Below, piece after piece: positions 48,332 to 55,724 of a stretch of DNA of 64,000 bases. The DNA is from DASQMT01 sp963835735 (GTDB lineage: Bacteria; Actinomycetota; Thermoleophilia; Solirubrobacterales; Solirubrobacteraceae), in the NCBI GenBank assembly GCA_963835735.1, contig CAWIGP010000002.1, forward strand, positions 992,001-1,056,000, in the 5' to 3' direction. The notes under the pieces were generated by a model, which ran no database searches, was not told the DNA's origin, and saw nothing but the letters and a program-made list of their open reading frames with translations. Both the position numbers and the translations under genes were made by a program. Numbering within the stretch: position 1 is the first letter of the stretch; each line of letters starts with the position of its first letter.

Positions 48332-50724
48332 GCCGGGACGGCGACGGGCTGTGACTCCTCGAGGACGCCCGCCGCGAAGAGCTCCTCGATCTCGGACTCC
48401 GTCAAGCCGAGCAACGTCGCGCAGATCTCGCGCGTGTGCTCGCCGTGCAGCGGCGCCGGCGTGATCCGGACCGGCGGGACCGCGCGCGAACGGAACGGGC
48501 CGCCCTCCATCCGCAGGCGCCCGACGCCCGGCTGGTCGACCTCGCGGTGGACGCCGCGCGACCGCAGGTGCGGATCGTGCTCGTGGTCCTCCGGGCGCAT
48601 CATCATCCCCGCCGGCACACCGGCCGCCTGGAGCCGTTCCATGACCTCGCGGGGCGCGAGCGTTCGCGTCCACTCGGTCAGGTGGCGGTCGAGGACCTGC
48701 CGGTTGGCGACGCGCTCGGCCGAGGTGGCGAACGAGGCCGCCCACTCCGGCTCGCCGAGGACGCCTCGCAGCGCCCGCCACTGGACGTCGTCGCCGACGG
48801 TGATCACGCACCACTCGTCGTCGCCCGCACACGGGTAGACGCCCCACGGCGCGCCGGCGTCGCCGTGGGGCGCGCCGAGCGAGGTCGCGGCGAACAGGTC
48901 GGCGAGCTGGTTGACGATCATCTCCGCCTGCGCGCCCTCGAGGTACGCGCCGCCCGCCGTCCGCCGGCGCCGGATCAGCGCGGCCAGCACCGCCGCCGCG
49001 CACAGCCGCGCGCCGTAGTGGTCCGGATAGATCGTCGTCGGCTCGCCGAACCCGGCCTCGTCGTCGGGATAGCGCCACAGGCCCGCGACGCCGGATACGC
49101 AGCGCACGATCGGGCCGTACCCGAGCCACCGGCTCCACGGGCCTGTCGAGCCGAGGGCGTTCGTGCTCAGCATCACGACGCTCGGATTGACCTCGCGCAG
49201 CGTCTCGTAGCCGAGCCCCAGCTTCTCGAGCGTCCCGGGCTTGAAGTTCTCGAGCACGACGTCGGCCGACGCGACGAGCTGCTTGAGGAGCGCCACGCCC
49301 TCCGGCGTGCGGAGGTTGACGCCGAAGCTCCGCTTGTTGCGGCTGCCGGCGACGAAGCTGTGCGACATCGTCCCGCCGTAGCCGACGCGCGCGGCGTCCG
49401 GGAACGCGCGGTTCTCGACCTTGATCACGTCGGCGCCCTGGTCGGCGAGCAGGCGCCCGATCTCGTTGCCGATCACGATGATCCCGAAGTCGATGACCCG
49501 CAGCCCGGCGAGCGGGCGGCGGCGCAGCGCGGCGCCGTTCGGCGACGGCCGCGCCGGCCGCTCGCTCGGTCCCCCCAGGAGATCGTGGTTGTGCTCGCCG
49601 GGCTCGGGCGCGCGATGCCGGAAGCCGACGCGCGCGCCATCGATCTCGAAGAACCCGCTCGGCACCCGCGCCCGGACGCCCGGCGCGACCTCGGCATCGA
49701 CGAACGCGCCACGCGCCTCGAAGTGGCGGCTGGCGAGCACGTCCGAGACGTCCAGGACCGGCGCGACCGGCACTCCGCGCGCCTGCCCCTCCGCGGCGAT
49801 CTCGTCCTTCGTCATCTCGGCGAAGAGCGCGGCGTAGAGCTCGTGGAGCCCGGTGGAGGCCTCGAGCCGCGCCGCGATCGCGTCGTAGCGCTCGTCCTGG
49901 AACTCGGCCGGCTCGCCGAGCCAGGCTCGCATCGCCCGCCACTGGCGCGGAGCCAGCACGACGACGCGCACCTGCCCGTCGGCGCAGGGGAAGATCGGGT
50001 ACAGCCCGGCCTCCGGCCGCCCGCGCTCCGACGGGAGAGCGGAGGCGCGGCTGACCGAGGCGGCACCGTAGGGCGGATCCATGATCTGCGCCGCCGCCTC
50101 GAAGATCGAGAAGTCGACGTGATCTCCGCGCCCGGTCTCGAGCCGGTTCCAGTAGGCGAGGAGCGTCGACCACGCCGCCTGGATCGCGGTGGTCTCGTAC
50201 GCCATGCCCGGCGGCGCCGGAAGCGGATCCCGGCCGGCCAGACCCGATCGGCTGAGGATGCCGCTCATCGCCGCGTGGACGGCGTCGTTGCCCGCCCAGT
50301 CGCGATACGCGCCCGTCTGGCCGAAGTCGGTGATCGACGTGATCACCAGCTGCGGGTTGCGTGTCAGCACATCGTCGGGACCGAGTCCCAGCGCGGCGAG
50401 CGTGCCCGGGCGGGTCGCTTCGATCCAGGCGTCCGCCGACTCGAGCACGGACAGCAGGCGCGCGCGGTCGGCCTGCACCGCGAGATCGAGCGTGACGCCG
50501 CGCTTGTTGGCGTTGCGGACGGCGAAGTAAAGGCTGGTCGCGCCGTGGAACGGCGGCAGGCGGCGCGACCGCGCGCCGCCCGGCGGCTCGACGCGGATCA
50601 CGTCGGCACCGAGGTCGGCGAGGAACCGGCCGCACATCTCGCCCTTCTCGTCGGCCATGTCGACCACGCGCATGCCGGCGAGCGGCGCGCGAGACGTGGC
50701 GTCCGTGGTGTTCCAGAGCGTCAC
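48328..50724 (-). CDS. Double-domain CaiB/BaiF CoA-transferase
   Basis: A 798-residue protein made of two complete family III CoA-transferase domains (about 15-380 and 405-785). Each starts with the same motif, AGMRVVDMADEKGE and AGLRVIDFGIIVIG, and each has NKRGVTLDL or NKRSFGVNL. At the position of the catalytic Asp both domains have Glu (FSIFEAAAQ and GAQAEMIVNQ). Most family members are single-domain dimers that swap around each other, so fusion may fix an asymmetric pair. The changed carboxylate leaves real transferase activity open. First gene of its operon, beside a TetR gene. Confidence 0.88.
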   Translation of the reverse strand: MTLWNTTDATSRAPLAGMRVVDMADEKGEMCGRFLADLGADVIRVEPPGGARSRRLPPFHGATSLYFAVRNANKRGVTLDLAVQADRARLLSVLESADAWIEATRPGTLAALGLGPDDVLTRNPQLVITSITDFGQTGAYRDWAGNDAVHAAMSGILSRSGLAGRDPLPAPPGMAYETTAIQAAWSTLLAYWNRLETGRGDHVDFSIFEAAAQIMDPPYGAASVSRASALPSERGRPEAGLYPIFPCADGQVRVVVLAPRQWRAMRAWLGEPAEFQDERYDAIAARLEASTGLHELYAALFAEMTKDEIAAEGQARGVPVAPVLDVSDVLASRHFEARGAFVDAEVAPGVRARVPSGFFEIDGARVGFRHRAPEPGEHNHDLLGGPSERPARPSPNGAALRRRPLAGLRVIDFGIIVIGNEIGRLLADQGADVIKVENRAFPDAARVGYGGTMSHSFVAGSRNKRSFGVNLRTPEGVALLKQLVASADVVLENFKPGTLEKLGLGYETLREVNPSVVMLSTNALGSTGPWSRWLGYGPIVRCVSGVAGLWRYPDDEAGFGEPTTIYPDHYGARLCAAAVLAALIRRRRTAGGAYLEGAQAEMIVNQLADLFAATSLGAPHGDAGAPWGVYPCAGDDEWCVITVGDDVQWRALRGVLGEPEWAASFATSAERVANRQVLDRHLTEWTRTLAPREVMERLQAAGVPAGMMMRPEDHEHDPHLRSRGVHREVDQPGVGRLRMEGGPFRSRAVPPVRITPAPLHGEHTREICATLLGLTESEIEELFAAGVLEESQPVAVPA

Positions 50725-50736
50725 GTCTCTCCTCGC

Positions 50737-50770
50737 GACATGCAGCTGTCATCGTGACATGAGCATGTCA
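50737..50770. promoter_or_regulatory. Operator pair for the TetR at 50801
   Basis: TGACATG-AG-CATGTCA (50755-50770) has perfect 7-bp arms; a weaker copy GACA-N6-TGTC (50737-50750) lies just to its left. Both lie in the divergent promoter between the CoA-transferase operon and the TetR gene and differ from the A and B palindromes. Confidence 0.65.
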
Positions 50771-50800
50771 TCACGTCAAGCCCCTGTCATACTCACGCCC

Positions 50801-51383
50801 ATGGCGGCAGGCAACGACCATCGGCGCTCGCTTCGCGCCCAGCAGGCCGACCTGACGCGCGACCTGATCATGCGGGCGTTCCAGGGCCTGCTGCAGAACG
50901 ACCACCCGGACGCGATCACCTACCCGCAGGTGGCGGAGGCGGCCGGCGTGTCGCTGCGGACCGTGTACCGCTACTTCCCGACGCGCGCCGACCTGCTCCA
51001 GAGCGCGGCCGAGTGGTTCCGCGAGTTCACGGACGGCGCGCGCTGGGACGACCCGCGCACGCGTGCGCGATCTGGCCGGCGCGATCCCGCAGATGGGGCG
51101 CCTCTTCGACGAGCACACGAACGTGTTCCGGGCGCTGTCGGACGACGCGCTGGAACAGCCCCGCCGAGACGCCGTCGCGGTGGCGGTCGCCGAGGTCTCG
51201 GGCAACCTCCCGGAGGACGAGGTGCGCCGCGCCGAGGCGATGCTCAGCTACATCCGCTCCGGCCGCGCGTGGCTCGTCCTGCATGACCGCTACGGCCTCG
51301 ACGGCGACGAGATCGTCGCCACGCTCGACTGGGCCGCGAGCACTCTGCTCGAGGACCTTCGGCGGCGGAACGAGGCGACCTGA
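50801..51383 (+). CDS. TetR-family regulator, frameshifted
   Basis: About 193 residues after repair. The helix-turn-helix ITYPQVAEAAGVSLRTVYRY is clear. The ligand domain reads on from RDLAGAIPQMGRLFDEHTNV in the next frame after an extra base near 51060. It is divergent from the double CoA-transferase operon and probably represses it through the TGACATG palindrome. It is convergent with the amidohydrolase gene, with a 2-bp gap. Confidence 0.8.
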
Positions 51384-51385
51384 CG

Positions 51386-52600
51386 TCAAGTCAGGGCTGC
51401 AACGTCGAGGTTGAAGAGCCGCGCCGCATTGAGGCCGAGGATGTTCCGCTTCGCGTCCTCGCTCAGGAACGGAAGATCCAGGAACACGCTGGGAAGGTCG
51501 AAGTCCCAGTGCGGCCAATCCGACGCATACACGAGCTGGGTCTCCGCATTGATCGCAGTCAGAGTCGACTCGAGCAGGCCCATGTGGTCCATCTCCATCG
51601 GCTGTGACGTGTAGTACATCTCCCGCATGTACTCACTGGGTGGCCGCTTGAGCAGCGGCGCCTCCGACGTCCGTTTCAGATACTCGTGATCGAGACGCTG
51701 CATCAGAAACGGCACCCACGCGAGTCCACTCTCGACCCAGATCACCTTGAGCCGCGGGAACCGCTCCGGGAGTCCGTTGATCAGCCAGTTCGTCATGTGG
51801 ACGATGTTGCAGTGCACGAACGAGATCGCATGCATCGAGATGAAGCGATTCATCGTCTTCATCCACTGGTCCTCCCACGTCGGGCCGGCGTGGAAGGCGA
51901 GCGGGAGCCCGGTCTCCTCGATCGCCGCGTACACCGGCATGTACCTGTTGTCGTGGACGGGGTCGTGGCGGATGCTCGTCACCAGGAACCCGCACACGCT
52001 CGGGCTGCCGGCAAACTCGCGGATCATGCGCAGGCACATCTCCGGATCGTTGAGGGGCAGGAACGGGAGGAACTTCAGCCGCTGCTCCTGACTGCAGAAC
52101 TCCTCGATCATCCAGCGGTTGTACGCGTACGCGACCTGCGACTCGCCGAACGGCATCGGCGACATCCCGAGTGACAGCAGGGAGGTCGGGAACACGACCT
52201 GCACGTCTATGCTCATCGCATCCATCGCCCGGCGGCAGAGCTCGACGTCGCGCGGGATGTCGATCGGCCCCAGGTCCTCGCGCGTCAGCTCCTGGTGCGG
52301 GATCCGGCCGTGCATCGCCTGGAACTGGAACCCCCGGCCTCCCGGCGTCGGCACGTACTGCGTGACCCCCATGACGTCGAGATCGTGCTGCGAGTTGAAC
52401 CGCATGACCGGGTTCTCCATGTGCCGCAGAATCGCCGGCCACACCGAGCCCGGATCGCGGTGGGAGTCGACGTCGACGACGAAGTAGTCGTCGAGCCCCA
52501 GCTCGTCGGCCTGCCGGCGGGCGTGCGCGAGCATCTCGCGCTCGGGCGTGAAGTGGTCGTGCATCGGCACGAGTGTCTTGACGCGCGGATCGACGGGCAC
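51386..52600 (-). CDS. Amidohydrolase-2 family protein
   Basis: TIM-barrel metal hydrolase of 404 residues, similar to 2-amino-3-carboxymuconate semialdehyde decarboxylase-type proteins. Candidate metal ligands lie in VVDVDSHRDPG, LAFHAGPTWEDQW and the C-terminal YASDWPHWDFD, where the last Asp is typical. Residue patterns such as RFPRLKVIWVESGLAWVPFL are shared widely in this family. The GTG at 52600 has GGGAGG upstream. It is co-directional with a 70-residue protein and a Rieske ferredoxin. Confidence 0.87.
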   Translation of the reverse strand: MPVDPRVKTLVPMHDHFTPEREMLAHARRQADELGLDDYFVVDVDSHRDPGSVWPAILRHMENPVMRFNSQHDLDVMGVTQYVPTPGGRGFQFQAMHGRIPHQELTREDLGPIDIPRDVELCRRAMDAMSIDVQVVFPTSLLSLGMSPMPFGESQVAYAYNRWMIEEFCSQEQRLKFLPFLPLNDPEMCLRMIREFAGSPSVCGFLVTSIRHDPVHDNRYMPVYAAIEETGLPLAFHAGPTWEDQWMKTMNRFISMHAISFVHCNIVHMTNWLINGLPERFPRLKVIWVESGLAWVPFLMQRLDHEYLKRTSEAPLLKRPPSEYMREMYYTSQPMEMDHMGLLESTLTAINAETQLVYASDWPHWDFDLPSVFLDLPFLSEDAKRNILGLNAARLFNLDVAALT

Positions 52601-52607
52601 TCGCGCT

Positions 52608-52820
52608 TCACCTCCCGCTGCTGGAGAACCAGACGGCGAACTCGAAGGGTGTGAGGGACTGGGAACGCAGCAGCGCAGTGGCCACGGTGCACGCCTCGGT
52701 GGTGGTGACGTCGAGGCCTCCCAGCGCCTCGTCGCCATACGGATCGGACGAGAGTGACGTGTACCGCTTGATCGCGTCGGTCAGCTGCGCCGACAGCTCA
52801 GAGTCGGACAAGGATCTCAC
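52608..52820 (-). CDS. Small conserved-looking protein between Rieske and amidohydrolase genes
   Basis: A 70-residue acidic helical protein, VRSLSDSELSAQLTDAIKRY at the start and ending TPFEFAVWFSSSGR. The GTG start lies 20 bp inside the end of the Rieske gene and its stop is 7 bp before the amidohydrolase start, so it is positioned as a real operon member. No motif is recognised. Confidence 0.6.
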   Translation of the reverse strand: MRSLSDSELSAQLTDAIKRYTSLSSDPYGDEALGGLDVTTTEACTVATALLRSQSLTPFEFAVWFSSSGR

Positions 52821-53148
52821 CGTCGGACTCCTCGACCTCGACGCGGCGTAGTCGCAGGCGTGAATCGGCCGGATGCTCGCCCGTCCGCACGTCGTACTCA
52901 TAGCCGTGCCACGGACAGACGATGTGAAGTTCATCCGAGAAGTCATCGCCCAGGCTTCGCTTCCCGGCGTCGAGACGTTCCACCACCCGGTTCATCAGCT
53001 TGCCCTGGCAAACGGGGCCGCCGGCATGCATGCAGCGGTTCTCCCACGCGTACAGGCGCCCATCCACGCGGAAGATGCCGATCTCGACGCCGCCCACGTC
53101 GACGACCACGCGGCCGCCCTCGAGCACGTCCTCCTTCACTGCCACCAC
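52798..53148 (-). CDS. Rieske-type [2Fe-2S] ferredoxin
   Basis: A 116-residue Rieske protein: CMHAGG (Cys39, His41) and CPWHGYEYD (Cys78, His81), followed by RTGEHP. Such proteins are ferredoxin components of oxygenases or small subunits of reductases. No oxygenase large subunit is next to it; it may serve the P450 or Rieske enzymes elsewhere in the window. The start is one of two adjacent GTG codons; its promoter lies within the end of the alcohol dehydrogenase gene. Confidence 0.85.
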   Translation of the reverse strand: MVAVKEDVLEGGRVVVDVGGVEIGIFRVDGRLYAWENRCMHAGGPVCQGKLMNRVVERLDAGKRSLGDDFSDELHIVCPWHGYEYDVRTGEHPADSRLRLRRVEVEESDGEILVRL

Positions 53149-53170
53149 GATCGCGCCGTATCATGGCTGG

Positions 53171-53200
53171 ATAGTACAGCTCAACCTGAGTTCAGGTCAA
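53171..53200 (-). promoter_or_regulatory. Rieske operon promoter with operator B3
   Basis: Minus-strand TTGACC (53195-53200), 18-bp spacer, TACTAT (53171-53176). The palindrome ACCTGAACTCAGGT (53184-53197, minus strand) covers the -35 and spacer and keeps the core TGAACTCA of B1. Confidence 0.65.
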
Positions 53201-54288
53201 ATTCGAGAACCGGCTTGACCGTTCTCCCGCTCGCCGCGTCGGCGAAGGCGACGTCGATGTCCTCGAACTCGTATCGGCGGATCAGCTTCTCGAGCGGGAG
53301 CCGGCCCTCGGCATGGAGCTCGACCAGCCGCGGGATGAACTCCCGCGGCGCCGCGTCTCCTTCGATCACCCCGCGTACCGTCTTCCCGCCGCTCATGAGG
53401 CTCTGGACGTTCATGGCGAAGTCCGCGGGACGCAGCCCGACCAGCGCAAGCGCGCCGAGCGGAGCCAGCGCCTCGATCGCCTGGTTGATGACCGCCCCCT
53501 TGGCGGTCGTGTCGATCGCGTGCGTGGCCCCGCTGCCCGTCAGCCGGCGGATCCCGTCGACGACGTCATCCGCCCCTGGGTCGATCGTGGCACTCGCGCC
53601 GAGCTCGGCCGCGAGCTGCCGCCGAGCCGCGACCGGATCGACGGCGATCACGTTTCGTAGGCCCGAGGCGACTGCGGCCATCACGGCCGACAGCCCGACG
53701 CCGCCGGCGCCGAACACCACGAGCGACGCCTCCGGCGGCGGCGCGAGCACGCTGAGGACCGTCCCCGCGCCGGTCTGCACCCCGCAGCCGAGCGGAGCGG
53801 CGACGGCGAGATCGATCTCCTCGCCGACCACGACGACGTTCGACTCGTACGCCAGTGCGTGCGACGCGAAGCTCGACTGCCCGAAGTACGACCCGTACAC
53901 GCGTGAGCCTCCTCGGCGCATGGTCGGGGAGCCGTCCGGGCGCGAGCCGATCCCGTTCAGCGTCCGGAAGTCGCGGCAGTACGGCCGGTGCCCGCCCGCG
54001 CATTCGGGGCAGGAGCCGCAGCTGCGGTAGCTGAGCACCACGTGGTCGCCGGGCGCGGACGCCCGTCACATCCTCGCCCACGGCCAGCACGACGCCCGCG
54101 CCCTCGTGACCGAGCACGATCGGCGAGATCGCCTCCGGCCAGACCGCCTTCATCGTCAGGTCGCTGTGGCAGACGCCGACGGCGTGCAGCTCCACGAGCA
54201 CCTCGTCGCTGCGGGGCTCGTCGAGCTCGATCTCGGCGATCTCGAACGGTGCGCGGGCGCTCGCCGAGACGGCGGCTTGGATCTTCAT
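53181..54288 (-). CDS. Zinc-dependent alcohol dehydrogenase, frameshifted
   Basis: Medium-chain NAD(P)-dependent dehydrogenase of about 368 residues after repair. Catalytic zinc ligands occur in GVCHSDL and LGHEGAG; the structural zinc site is RSCGSCPECAGGHRPYC; the cofactor loop is VVFGAGGVGLSAV. An extra base near 54058 separates GEDVTGV from PGDHVVLSY. It resembles aryl-alcohol dehydrogenases. It overlaps the aldehyde dehydrogenase start by 4 bp, so both probably oxidise the same alcohol to an acid. Confidence 0.87.
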
Positions 54289-55724
54289 CGCACGAAGGGG
54301 ATGGTCTGGATCTCCACGTAGGCCTCGATCCCCTCGATGCCTCCCTCTCGCCCGAGCCCCGACTGCTTGAAGCCGCCGAACGGGCCTACGGGGTCCAAGG
54401 AGTGCTGGTTCACCGCGACGTTCCCGCTCCGGATCCGCCGCGCGACGTCCTTGGCGTGCTCGGCGTCCGATCCCCAGACGCTGCCGGACAGCCCGTAACG
54501 CGAGTCGTTGGCGATCGCGACGGCGTCGTGCTCGTCGTCGTACGGGATCACGGACACGACCGGGCCGAAGATCTCCTCCTGCGCGATCGTCATCCGGTTG
54601 TCGACGTCGGCGAAGATCGTCGGCTCCACGAAGTACCCGCGCTCGCGATCGGGACGGCCGCCGCCGAGCACGAGCCGGGCTCCCTCCTCGCGGCCCCTGG
54701 CCATGTAGCCCTCCACCCGCTCGCGCTGGACGTCGCTGACCAGCGGACCGATGGAGATGTCCGGATCCGCAGGGTCACCGACCCGGAAGGCACCGATCTC
54801 CTCGCGGAGCGCCTCGACGACCTCGGCATAGCGCGGCCGGTGGGCGAGCACCCGCGTCGCGTTCGTGCACGTCTGGCCGTTGTTGCGCATCGTGTTCGGC
54901 GCCAGCGCTCCGATCACGGCGTCGAGATCCGCATCCGGCAGCACGATCGCGGCCGACTTGCCGCCGAGCTCGAGGCTGCAGCGCTTGATCTGCTCCCCGC
55001 ACAGCGCGGCGACCCGCCGCCCCGCGCGCGTGCTCCCGGTGAAACTGATCTTGTCGACCAGCGGGTGCCTGACGAGCTCCTCGCTCACCGCCCGGTCGGC
55101 GGGGACGACGTTGAGCACGCCCGGCGGCAGGCCGGCCTCCTCGAACACCTCCGCGAGCAGGAAGCCGAACAGCGGCGTCTCCTCAGGCGGCTTGAGAACG
55201 ACGGAGCAGCCGGTCAGCAGCGCGGGAGCGAGCTTCGGGAACGACAGCGCGAGCGGGAAGTTCCACGGCACGATCGCGCCCACCACGCCGACCGGTTGGC
55301 GGCGCACGAGCAACCGGCTGCGAATCCCCTCGCGCTCCTCCTCCCAGGGGAACGTGGATGCCTGCGCCGCATACCAGTCGAGGTACAGCCTGGCTGCTTG
55401 CGGCTGCCACGCGGCGATGGCCGACGGCGAGCCGACCTCGAGCGTGATCGTCCGCGCGAACAACCCCGCGCGCTCCGCGATCAGCTCTCCGGCCCGGGTC
55501 ATGACCTCGGCGCGCTCGGAAGGAGTGGAGGCGGCCCACGGGCCGGCGTCGAACGCGGACCGTGCGGCGCGCACCGCGCGATCGATGTCCGAGGGACCCG
55601 CCAGCCCGGCGCGGCCGATCGGTTCCTCGGTCGTCGGGTTGATGACGTCCACGTACCGGTTGTCGGACGGCTCGGTCCATTCGCCGCCGATGTACAGCCG
55701 CGTCTGCTCCCCGATTGCCGTCAT
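54285..55724 (-). CDS. Aldehyde dehydrogenase
   Basis: NAD(P)-dependent aldehyde dehydrogenase of 479 residues. IVPWNFPLAL with Asn155, LELGGKSA with Glu252 and NNGQTCTN with Cys286 give the full catalytic set; GPFGGFKQSGLGREGG ends the chain in the family manner. ATG overlapping the stop of the esterase-monooxygenase fusion. In a lactone-opening pathway it would turn the aldehyde from the alcohol dehydrogenase into a (di)acid. Confidence 0.93.
   Translation of the reverse strand: MTAIGEQTRLYIGGEWTEPSDNRYVDVINPTTEEPIGRAGLAGPSDIDRAVRAARSAFDAGPWAASTPSERAEVMTRAGELIAERAGLFARTITLEVGSPSAIAAWQPQAARLYLDWYAAQASTFPWEEEREGIRSRLLVRRQPVGVVGAIVPWNFPLALSFPKLAPALLTGCSVVLKPPEETPLFGFLLAEVFEEAGLPPGVLNVVPADRAVSEELVRHPLVDKISFTGSTRAGRRVAALCGEQIKRCSLELGGKSAAIVLPDADLDAVIGALAPNTMRNNGQTCTNATRVLAHRPRYAEVVEALREEIGAFRVGDPADPDISIGPLVSDVQRERVEGYMARGREEGARLVLGGGRPDRERGYFVEPTIFADVDNRMTIAQEEIFGPVVSVIPYDDEHDAVAIANDSRYGLSGSVWGSDAEHAKDVARRIRSGNVAVNQHSLDPVGPFGGFKQSGLGREGGIEGIEAYVEIQTIPFVR

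Noticed and set aside
46079..50752. One open frame of more than 1500 codons on the minus strand
   Set aside because: It strings together the out-of-frame shadow of the CoA-transferase, the real thiolase-like frame and the starts of DUF35 and P450 genes, joined by frameshifts. Only parts match protein families, and normal start/stop overlaps mark four separate genes.
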